Positions 21,338 through 31,100 of a stretch of 64,000 bases of DNA are shown in pieces. The DNA is taken from assembly GCA_012656075.1 (NCBI GenBank), contig JAAKBF010000102.1, positions 62,001-126,000 of the forward strand. Reading direction: 5' to 3'. The first letter of the stretch is position 1; every line of letters begins with the position of its first letter. This DNA comes from Phytophthora hibernalis (taxonomy: Eukaryota; Oomycota; Peronosporomycetes; Peronosporales; Peronosporaceae). The translations under genes were made by a program, and so were the position numbers. Below the pieces are notes generated by a model, which was given only the letters and a program-made list of their open reading frames with translations, made no database searches and was not told the DNA's origin.

Positions 21338-21447
21338 CCGCCGTTCGGTCGGAAACTGCGAAGAGATCATCGTACTACCCGACATCGACAGTTTCCTCGT
21401 TTGCGCTCAAGCCCGAGTTCGAGAAGATCATCAAGAGCGCCTTCTAA
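21338..21447 (+). pseudogene. Truncated triosephosphate isomerase 3' fragment A
   Basis: Encodes remnants of the last 35 or so TPI residues: NCEEIIVLPDIDSFLV corresponds to NCEELIALHDVDGFLV of the full gene. After a frame change, the nucleotides for KPEFEKIIKSAF and the stop (TAA 21445-21447) are preserved almost exactly. The 5' part of the gene is missing. It faces the 3' end of ankyrin copy 4, as the full TPI faces copy 2. Confidence 0.8.
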
Positions 21448-21639
21448 ATGGATTGCTGGTGTAGTGGTGAGGTTATGTAGAACCCGGACGAACATCAAAA
21501 GAAAACAAAAACAAAATACCCGACGAACGTGGTCGTGTGATTCACGTAGAATGATCTCGGTTAACCCGCGTTATCATCCGATCACATGAGCCACAGTAAT
21601 GTTATGCTTTTGAAATCTAAAACTTACGCACGGACTATC

Positions 21640-23654
21640 CTAATGCCAGGGATAGTTCTCACCCAACCAAGCATCGATATCCTCTTTGTCTGTGGTACCA
21701 GCAAGCATCATCGTGGCAAATGCTGAGAAATGTTCATGTAGAAACAGAAGCACCTCAAAACGGTTTGATGTGCGCGACGATATCTCCACTGTTGCAGGAC
21801 TGAACTCGGGGAAGTGAATGTGCAACCAATGTGGCCACAGCAACATGCCCGGATATCGAAGCGTTTTCGATCGCAGCGACAGTACAACCCTCGGGTCGAT
21901 TCGCGTGCAACACTTTAAATCCTGTAAATGGCCATTCCAAACAGCACTATCCATCGCCTGTGCCGTGCATCCCTCCGACCGGTTCGCGTGAAGCCATTTC
22001 ACAACATCCAAGTGGCAAAGCTCCGTCCATCGCCATGATCGTGCAGCCTTCCGATCGGTTCACATGAAGCCATTTCACTACTTCCAAGTGACCTTGAGTC
22101 GCAGCTGCATCCATCGCAGTCGCGGTACAGCCTTCCGATCTGTTCGCGTGCAACCACTGAACCATTTCAAGTTTCCGTATTCCGCTGCACGCTCCATTGC
22201 GGACACCGTGCACTTTCCGGGGCGATTCGACAGCAGCCATTGCAATATTTCCAAATGCCCGCATGTTGCAGCCATATTAATTGCCTTATCCTGAGTTCGA
22301 GTCCACCACGCAGACACCTGATCCGATTGATTCTGCTCACTCTGCGTCTGGTTGATCATCCCAACCGAGTCCATTTCGTGGAAAAGCTTCAGGATATCCA
22401 ACCGCCCACCTCTTACAGCAATCCCGATAATGTAGTCAGCCGGAAAACCCGACTCAGAGAATCGAACGTGCTCGACTAGCCACTTCGTCGTATTGTAGCG
22501 CCCACCGCGAATAACTCTATCCAAAAGATTCCCGAACATGCAAACCACATCAGGGTCGGAAATTTCACAATTAGCCCCACTGTCATATACTTACTGCATC
22601 ACATCGACATGACCGCCGCAGCCCGCTAAATAAACCAAATTGAAAAATCCTGCCGCAGCCTCATGTGCTCACAAAGAATCTGCCCGAGTGGGTGCTCTAT
22701 CAGCCATTTCAGCATGGTGAGGTACCCGTTCCCACAAGCCTTCCGAATAGCAACAGACCAGTCATCAAGGCATAGAGACTCGTCTTTTGGGGGCGGTGAA
22801 TGAAGCAGCACAACTTGCTGCATGAGGTCCAAACGTCCTTCGCAAGCCAGTTGTCGAATGGCCGAGTTCGCACAGTCTCGATCTCGCCGGATGTATCCGC
22901 AATCCAGCATCATCTCAATCAAGTCCAGTCGTAAACACTGAGCAGCGTAGTCCAGTATGCATCTGCCTGGAGGCATCAAGGCCTTGGCGAGTGCGTCGTC
23001 ACCGTCTTCAAGGGCAGCTACAATTTTACGCTCTTTGTGTGCATCTTTTTCTTTTTTGTACTCGGACACATTATCCACAAGCCACCGCACAATGTCATAC
23101 TGTTTACCACGTTTCGCACTCTCCATCACCCGAGGTCCCCAAGCTACCACGTGAGCACCACAACCTTGTGGCATTCCAGCTCGAACCTGAATCTCACCCC
23201 CAACTGCCTCTATTTTCTTAGTCATGTGACCTTCATCTTCCTCTCTGTCTCGACGTCCAGAATCATTGACATGAAGGAATTGCAGCATAGACAGGTTGCC
23301 ACCTCTGACACAGGCCTCCGTCACCTCCACAGGAACTTGACCGTCCGAGAAGTGGGTGAACAACCACTTGACTATCTCCAAGTCTCCGCGATTGGCCGCC
23401 ACCTTCATGGACTGGGAAAATTGGTAGCGACTATAGTGTGGATCCGAACGTAAGAAGTTAGTGAGGGGCCATGTGGGTGTCCTCTGGGCGACTGAAGTGC
23501 AACTGGGGTCCCAGATCCAGTCCAGCAACTGAAAAGAGCCAAATGAGCAGGCCTGACTTAGAGAGAGACTAGGAGACGGCCCCAAGTAGCTGCAGATTTT
23601 TCTTGCGAGTTGGTGCAGGGGCCCAGCGTCGGATTGCACGACGGAGACGACCAT
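21640..23654 (-). CDS. Ankyrin-type repeat protein, copy 4
   Basis: The start ATG at 23654 (MVVSVVQSDAGPLHQLARKI) is slightly shorter than in the paralogues. The first 342 residues are open to 22626 and colinear with copy 2 (HYSRYQFSQSMKV, ILDYAAQC, GYIRRDRDCANSAI). A frame break near 22620, another near 22090-22160 and one near 21960 interrupt the rest. The C-terminal part holds 28-residue repeats (KWLHANRSEGCTA-AMD). It ends at 21640 (GENYPWH). It lies inside the inverted pair formed by copies 3 and 5. A protein-binding role is inferred. Confidence 0.6.
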
Positions 23655-23808
23655 TAGGGGGCTAGCTCTTGGATTCTGGTATTTTCGAGAATCTGGTTAT
23701 TTGTATCATGGATACTTATTTTTTAATATTAAAATATTAGACCTCAAATAAAATGTAGAATGATGTTGAATAATCCAACATGTCCGACGTATCGCTCCAA
23801 CGACACGG
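23655..23808. other. 5' flank of ankyrin copy 4
   Basis: AT-rich. Contains the inverted form of the phrase found upstream of copy 2 (GATGTTGAATAATCCAACAT at about 23772-23791), a candidate shared upstream element of the family. Confidence 0.4.
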
Positions 23809-24013
23809 ACGTGGTGGTCCACCACCCAGGCCACACCCACAAAGATCTGAACGTCTGGCTCGCCGGCAAGGTGTCCCCCGAGTCGCGTTCGCATCGTCTA
23901 CGGTAAATCAGTCACAGGCGACAACTGCGAGGAGCTCATCGCGCTCAACGACGTGACAACTTCGCGCTGCACTCAAGCCCGAGTTCGAGAAGATCATCAA
24001 GAGCGCCTTCTAA
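23809..24013 (+). pseudogene. Truncated triosephosphate isomerase 3' fragment B
   Basis: Encodes remnants of THKDLNVWLAGKVSPES (THKDLRVWLAGNVSPAV in the intact gene), then GDNCEELIAL, and ends with the nucleotides for KPEFEKIIKSAF and TAA at 24011-24013, with several frame changes. It is longer than fragment A. Its 3' end lies about 190 bp from the 3' end of ankyrin copy 5, the same spacing as fragment A from copy 4, and the intervening sequence is homologous (CCCGACGAACGTGGTCGTGT in both). Confidence 0.85.
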
Positions 24014-24199
24014 CTGGAATACTTGAGTAGCTGGTGATGTTCTGTAGGGGCCCGAACGAGATGAGATCATACATAACACGACAACAAAACACCCCGACGA
24101 ACGTGGTCGTGTGATATACGGATATGAACACAACGTCAATCCGCGTTATCATATGATCACGTGTAGCAGTAAACCACAGCGATCTTACGCTTTCGAAAT

Positions 24200-26565
24200 C
24201 TAAACCTTACGCACAGCCCCAGACAGCCTAGCGTAATACTTCTCAGTCAGCCAACCAACGATATCCTCCTTGTCTTGGAAGCCACCAAGCATCCGCTTTA
24301 CTGGGGCCAGAGATGGGGAAATGTTCATGTACAAACAGATACACCTCATAAATGTCTTTCGACGGTACGTTCGGTACCGCACCGCTGGGCAACCGTCGAT
24401 CAACTGAGTGTACAACCAACTGGCCATAGCCACATTCCCGTTATTCAAGGCTTTTATCATCGCTGTGCTCGTACAACCCTCGGATCGGTTCGCGCACAAC
24501 CACTTTACCACCGCTAGGTGGCCATTACGGGTTGCCATGTCCATTGCTTTCCTTGTACAGCCCTCCGATCGGTTCGCGTGGATCCATTTCACAATATCCA
24601 AGTTGCCTTGAGACGCAGCTTCGTCCATTGCGGCAGTTGTGCACCCTTCCGATCGGTTCGCATGAAGCCATTTCACCATTTCCAGGTTGTCTCGAGATGC
24701 CGCCTCGTCCATTTGCGGCAGTTGTGTACCCTTCCGATCGGGTCACGTGAAGCCATTTCGCCATTTCCAAGTGGCCTCGAGACGTCGCTTCGTCCATTGC
24801 AGCAGTTGTGCACCCCTCCGATCGGTTCGCATGAAGCCATTTTACCATTTCCAAGTGGCCTCGAGACGCAGCTTCGTCCATTGCGGCCGTTGTGCACCCT
24901 TCCGATCGGTTCACATGAAGCCATTTCACAACATCCAAGTGCCCATGCATCGCAGCTTTATCCATCGCTGCTGTGGTACTGCCTTCCGTTCTGTTGGCTT
25001 GTAACCACTGAACCAATTCGAGATTACCGTTCCCCGCAACACGATCCATTGCCCACGTAGTGCACTTTCCCGGGCGATTCGACTGCAGCCACTTCAATAT
25101 GTCTAAATTACCATATCCAGCAGCCACGTTAATTGCCTCCACTGCAGATCGGCCCCACCACACGGACACCTGGTTGAATTGGTTCTGCTCACTCTGCCTT
25201 TGATCGCTCGTCCCAACCGAAGCCATTTCGTGAAAAACTTCAGGATATCGAGACGGCCCCATGACACAGCATCCACGATAATATTACGCGTTGGGTATTG
25301 TTCAGGGAATCGAACGTGCTCAAGCAACCACTTGGCCGTTTTGTAGCGTCCATCGCGAACGGATCTAACCAAAAGAAACCCGTACCTCTGAACATCTTGG
25401 TAACATGCAGCATTTACATACGTGTCATACACGTACTGCATCATATCGATATGATCGCCGTCGCCCGCCATGCGCACCAATTTGGAAAAACTATGCTGCC
25501 GCCTCGAATAGTTAAAATTCGGCTGCTGCAGTCTCAAAAAATCACAAAGTGTGTGTCCAAGTGTGTGCCCCATCAGCCATTTCAGCATCGTGAGGTACCC
25601 GTTTTCGCACGCTGTCAGAACCGCATCATACCAAGCATTTATGCATAGAGGGCTGTCTTCTGGGGGTGGAGAATGAAGCAGCACAACTTGCTGCATTAGA
25701 TCCAAGCGTCCTGTGTGAGCCAGTCCCCGAATGGCCATGTTCGAACAGTCTCGACTCCGTCGGATGTATCCGCAATCCAGCATCAGCTCAATCAAGTCCA
25801 ATCGTGAGCACTGAGCAGCGTAGTCCAGTACGCATCTGCCTGGAGGCATCAACGCCTTGGCGAGTGCGTCGTCACCGTCTTGAAGGGCAACTACAATTTT
25901 ACGCTCTTTGGCTGTCTCCTTTTCTGCATCAGTTTCTTTAAACTCCGGCACATTGTCTTTGAGCCATTGCACAACGAGAGAGTGTTTACCGTTTTTCGCA
26001 CACTTCATCACCCAAGGTCCCCAAGTCACCACATGACCCCACCACCCCTTTGTGTTCTTTCTGAAACAATTTCAGTCTGAATCTCACCCTCCGTTGTCTC
26101 CATTTTCTTAATGTGACCTTCACCTTCTTCTCTATCTCGACGTCCAGCATCATTATCCAGTAAGAATTGCAGCATAGGCAGGTTGCCATCTCCGGCAGCA
26201 GCCGCCACCGCCTTCAGGGGAACTTCACAGTCCGAGAAGTGGGTGAACAACCACTTGACGGTCTCCAAGTCCCCACGCTTAGACGCCCCCTTCATGGAAT
26301 AATAAAATTGGTATTCGTAGTACCCCGGATCCGAGCGTAAGTAGTTGGTGAGGGTCCAGGTGAACGTCCTCTGGGCCTCTGAAGTGCAGCTACAGTCCCA
26401 GACCCAGTCCAACAACTGGAGGGAGCCGAAAGTACAGGCCTGACTGAGAGAGAGACTCGGAGCCGGGCCTAGGTGGCTGCAGATGTTTCTTGCGAGTTGA
26501 TGCAGAGGCCCAGCGTCTGGCTGGACCCGCAGCACGAAGAAGACGATCGCAAGGGGCATCGACAT
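24200..26565 (-). CDS. Ankyrin-type repeat protein, copy 5 (expanded repeats)
   Basis: The ATG at 26565 gives MSMPLAIVFFVLRVQPD. It is almost identical, inverted, to copy 3 through the N-terminal region and the middle. The tandem 28-residue repeat block (KWLHANRSEGCTTAAMDEAASRGHLEM) is longer by about three units at roughly 24560-24960. Frame breaks lie near 26030, 25230, 24745 and 24690. Some are single-base differences from copy 3. The C-terminal end (KYYARLSGAVRKV) also differs from copy 3. If intact it would be about 780 residues. Ankyrin-type repeats suggest protein binding; no catalytic domain is visible. Confidence 0.65.
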
Positions 26566-26898
26566 GAGCTTTGAAAGATATACTCAGGGATGGCTGGCTA
26601 TCTCTACTACTACTAGTAGAGAACTGTAGTATTCAAACTCTGGAGCTTTTTTTTGATTTTGCTCCAAGATACCATTTTTGAAGTGAGTATCCATACAGAA
26701 GTACTACAGTAGTTCCATGTTGATGATGTTGTAAAATCCAACGTGTCCGAAATTCAACTCGAGACTGCATCACTAGGTATCATGTACATGTATCGGTCAG
26801 AGTTGGTCACCTGCTAACGCAACAGCCACGTTACATTGATCAATCCTGTTAATTGTGTGCAATAACTGCTGGCAACGTCTGCAGTCTTGAGTGCCGCT
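26566..26898. other. Intergenic between ankyrin copy 5 and SOD
   Basis: Contains a diverged form of the upstream phrase of the ankyrin family (GATGATGTTGTAAAATCCAA around 26722-26741). No gene is seen. Confidence 0.4.
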
Positions 26899-27558
26899 TT
26901 ACTTCTTGGCCACGAGGTAGCGCTCCTCGACGTTCTTCCAGTTGACTACTTCCCAGATGGCCTTGAGGTAGTCCGGACGCACGTTCTTGTATTGCAGGTA
27001 GTAGGCGTGCTCCCACACGTCAATGCCCAGTAGCGGCACGTAGCCCGTCGTGGAGCACGGATCCTGGTTGGGGGACGTGACAACGCCCACCTCCTTGGTC
27101 TCAGGCGAGTAACCCAGCCAGCCCCAGCCGGATCCCTGCACGCCCGCCGACTTGGCGGCCATAGTCTTCTTGAAGGCCTCGAAGCTGCCGAACTGCTGGT
27201 CAATGGCCTTGCGGAGCTCTCCCTGGGGTTCACCACCTCCGCCCTGGCTCGTAGGCGCCAAGTTGGTCCAGAAGATGGAGTGGTTCACATGACCTCCGCC
27301 GTTGAACTTGAGTGCTGGCAGCAGACTCAGCAGCTTGGCGTGGTCCTGCTTAGCCTCAGCCTCGGCGTACTGCTCCAAGGCGTTGTTGTAGTTGGTCACG
27401 TACGTCTGGTGGTGCTTCTGGTGGTGGATCTCCATGATCTGGCCAGAGATGGACGGCTCCAATGCGCCGAAGTCGTACGCGAGGTCCGGCAGCTTCACTG
27501 TGGCGATGGAGCGCGTGCCCAAGGCGCGGGTAGATGAGAAGACGCGAGAAGCCAACAT
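26899..27558 (-). CDS. Mitochondrial Mn/Fe superoxide dismutase
   Basis: Converts superoxide to oxygen and hydrogen peroxide. The 219-residue protein begins MLASRVFSSTRALGTRSIAT, an Arg/Ser-rich mitochondrial presequence of about 20 residues, then KLPDLAYDFGALEP. Metal ligands are visible: His in MEIHHQKHHQTYV, His in NHSIFW, and Asp and His in GIDVWEHAYYLQY. The GGHVNHSIFWTNL and QGSGWGWL signatures are complete. The Gly in KSAGVQGSGWGW and the Gln-poor pattern around it favour a manganese enzyme, but metal choice is uncertain. No introns and no frame breaks. It lies alone between the ankyrin cluster and the dynein gene. Confidence 0.95.
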   Translation of the reverse strand: MLASRVFSSTRALGTRSIATVKLPDLAYDFGALEPSISGQIMEIHHQKHHQTYVTNYNNALEQYAEAEAKQDHAKLLSLLPALKFNGGGHVNHSIFWTNLAPTSQGGGGEPQGELRKAIDQQFGSFEAFKKTMAAKSAGVQGSGWGWLGYSPETKEVGVVTSPNQDPCSTTGYVPLLGIDVWEHAYYLQYKNVRPDYLKAIWEVVNWKNVEERYLVAKK

Positions 27559-27587
27559 TGATCTGAAGAGGTGTGCGTCTGACAGTT

Positions 27588-27604
27588 CAAAAGCTCGAAT
27601 GACG
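27588..27604 (-). promoter_or_regulatory. Possible initiator motif of SOD gene
   Basis: On the minus strand this reads CGTCATTCGAGCTTTTG, similar to the oomycete initiator (CATTYYNCAWTTT) with two or three mismatches, about 35 bp before the ATG at 27558. Confidence 0.4.
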
Positions 27605-28124
27605 TACGAGATCCGTTAAACGAGGGGTGGAGAGGCGAGCGGGAGGGGTGGAGAGGCGAGCGGGAGGGGCGATATATGCGTTTGTATAGGGTTTAAAAGT
27701 GAAGAGGTGGGAAGGGACGAGGTCACCCCGACGACGTGTCCGACCTTTACCCGGTAAAGTGCGATTATGGGACGATGGTAAGATTGTGTCCGGACGAAGT
27801 GTCTTGGTTGATGCAGGGAGACTGAAGATGGAGACGGTTGTAGTCGGACGCATTATGTTGAAGTGCCTCGCGTGCTGCCATTCCATTGGCTAACGAACTT
27901 TCCCGTCTCATGCGGCGCAAGAACGTCAACCTATAATACAGTATACCAATACAACATGTATATTATACATCGTACATGTTGTATTGGTTTGCTGATAACT
28001 AGGTGTTATAATGATGGATATCAACTATTATACTTCGAAGTATGTCAGAAATAGCAGTAAACTGTAGTTTTTGAAGAGACGCGACCGCATATCCTGGCTA
28101 CTAACTCTTGAGCCAGTAGCCAAA
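27605..28124. other. Divergent intergenic region SOD/dynein
   Basis: Includes two tandem copies of a GAGGGGTGGAGAGGCGAGCG unit (about 27620-27668) and the 44-nt hairpin at 27945-27988. Both neighbours are transcribed away from this region. Confidence 0.5.
27945..27988. repeat. Perfect 16-bp-arm hairpin
   Basis: ACCAATACAACATGTA pairs perfectly with TACATGTTGTATTGGT, with a 12-nt loop. It lies between divergent promoters, so a terminator role is unlikely; a MITE remnant or protein-binding palindrome are possibilities. Confidence 0.8.
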
Positions 28125-31100
28125 ATGGCGTTCCAGGCTCGACATCGCTGGATGATCCAGCGTTTGCAGCTTGGATTGGGTTTCCAGGACGAAGCACAAG
28201 TGGAGGAGCTTATGCGCGGCAACGGGATCATGGAGCAACTTACTCGCTTTTTCCGGGGTGACGGGCCTTCAAAACTCTTTTTCTACTACCAGATCCGAAT
28301 TCCAGTCTCCACTACCGACGAAGTTGCAATTTCTGGTTCTTCATCTACTGCGGAATTGCATCAACGGGACAAAGAGGACGTAAAGAGCTTTTCGTGACGG
28401 ACGGACTGGACGACACTTTGCAAGGCCGCGCCGTCTTCTTCGCCAAAGTGGCGCCAGAAGTTTCAGAAGAAGATCGATCAATGTGGAGTAAAGAAACTAT
28501 GAAAGAGGAAGATGCAACCGATCCAGAGACTTTGGACACTCCTGGAAGAGACGAAAACTATTCGTACGATACAACACCTCGACTGGTGCTAGACCCCGCA
28601 GTGGCCAATGACCATTTACTAACGTACGGAGTACTGGACTCTTCAGTTCTGCTGTCTATTGAGACGCATCTATCGCAGTTGTTTGTACCAATGTTAACTG
28701 CGAGAGAGGAACGTGAGTGGGGACAAGCACAGAGTGACGCGCGAAACGAGTTCATGCTTGGTCTTAAAAGTTTTGTCACGGATGTTCAGGAGAATTTGAA
28801 GGCGATGAATACAGGACTGGATCTGCGGAAACCGGATAAGCGGTATGATCCATCCGATACGCGCAGTTTGTCCAAGTTGTCGTCGGATGATAGTGCGGTG
28901 CAGCACTTTGTGGAGCTTGTGAAGGACTGGTGTAAGCAGACGGAGGCGTATCTGGAAGATAACGACCAAGGACGATGGGAATCGCATGAGGCCGGACCCG
29001 CGACAGAGCTTGAGTATTGGAAACGAAGGTTGCAGAGGTTGATGGGTATTACTGAACAACTCAAGACCAAGGAGTGCAAAATGGTCACCGGTGTGCTAAA
29101 TGTTGTCTCCAAGCTGCAGGATGGGGCGATGGATAAGCTTGGGGTTGCGTCGCTATTGCGACAGTGGAAACTGATTGACACGAATATCACGGAGGCGTCG
29201 AATGAAGCGAAAGATAACGTCAAGTATCTTGCTACGTTGGAAAGGTTCATCGAACCGCTGTATACGGGCACGCCGACGTCAGTGGTGGACGCACTGCCAG
29301 CTCTCATGAACTCGGTTAAAATGATCCACACGATTGCGCGATACTACAATACGACGGAGCGCATGACCAAGCTCTTTATGAAAATCACCAACCAGACGAT
29401 CACTTTATGCAAGAGCAGTCTCGTTGGTCGCGATCCTCCCGAGGCGATCTGGGATAAAGACCCAGAAACCCTCCTGCTTGGACTCGAGGCCTGTCTCAAA
29501 CTCAACGAGGCGTACCAGGAACAGTATCGACTCACAAAAGACAAGTTGCTGACCATGCCCAAAGGCAAACAGTTCGACTTCAGCGAAACGCAAATCTTCG
29601 GCAAGTTTGATCTGTTCTGTCGGCGACTTGTGAAGCTTATCGACATGTTCAGCACCATTCACCAGTTTCGAGCACTTGCTCAACACTCGCTCGAGGGAAT
29701 GGATGCGTTGCTGGCGTCGTTCAACACTATCATTCGCGAGTTTCGGGCTCACAAGCACGACCTGCTTGACTTCCACAACAATAAGTTCGACCGCGACTAC
29801 GTCGAGTTCAACATTCAAATCGCCGACCTCGAAGCCTCGTTACAGCAATTTATCAACGTCAGTTTTGACTCCATCACGAGTATTGAACAATCGTTGCAGT
29901 TGCTGAAACAATTCCAGCAGATTTTGCAGCGCGAGACCCTACGCAGTGACTTGGATTCGAAGTTCACAGTCATTTTTCACAACTACGGATTAGACCTCTC
30001 GCATGTACAGGAGCTGTATGAACGACATCGACATGACCCTCCTGTAGCGCGAAATTTGCCTCCGGTGGCAGGAAATATTCTCTGGTCGCGCCACTTGCTG
30101 CGTCGAATCGAGGAGCCAATGCGAAAGTTCGAAAGTAACCCCACAGTGCTGTCTACAAAAGACTCGAAGAAAATTATCAAGACGTACAACAAGGTGGCAC
30201 GAACGCTCGTAGCCTTCGAATACCTTTGGTACGAAGCATGGTGCCGGTCTGTTGAAAGCGCTCGAGCGGGTTTGCATGCCACACTCATTATTCGGCATCC
30301 TGAAACTGGCCGACTTTTTGTAAACTTTGACAAGGAGATTTTGCAACTCATTCGCGAAGCTCGCTGCCTCGATCGCATGGGGATCGAAGTGCCTGAAAAC
30401 GCCCGCATGGTGATGCTACAAGAAGACAAGTTCAAAGCTTACTACAACGATCTGAGCTATGCTCTTCACGAATATGACCGTGTGACGGCTAAGATCATTC
30501 CTGTCACAGCGGTACTGTTGCGGCCTCACTTGGAAGATCTTCAACAAAAACTCCGGCCTGGGTTGGTCACCCTTACGTGGACAAGTATGAATATCGACGC
30601 GTATACGGCGGTGGCACACGCTGCATTGCAGAGGCTCGAGGAGCTTATCTCAAGTGTGATTGATGCCATTGAAAACCGCATTGAAAAAACCTGGTGGTCG
30701 TAGCGAAGGCTTCACTCGTCCATCTGCCCACAGATCAGTCCTTCGCACTAGATGATTTTGTGCGGATGCAAGAGAAGCACGTGGCTAATGTCACCCGCCA
30801 ACTAGCAGCCAAGAATGTTGAGATTGAAAATGCTGTCGAGGATGTGCTGCGGCTTATCTGCGATTACAACCTAGACACGACCTCCGGGGTTCTTGCTAAT
30901 GTCGGTGTCCCAGTTGCAGCGTTCTCCACTCAAATCCAATGCGATGTAGAAGCCATGGAAACATTCAGGAGTTTCTATCGGAACCTGTTTTACCGCTCAC
31001 TTGTGACGTGCACCAAGCAGTCACTGGATGCTATCAAGAAGCGTGTTTGTTCGAAAGCTGGTACGGGGTTTCTCTTCCTAGAGAGACCTTTCTTCGAGGT

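Noticed and set aside
24560..25100. Regularly spaced repeats suggesting a CRISPR array
   Set aside because: The 84-bp periodicity is that of coding ankyrin repeats, with translated conservation and no unique spacers; this is eukaryotic DNA.
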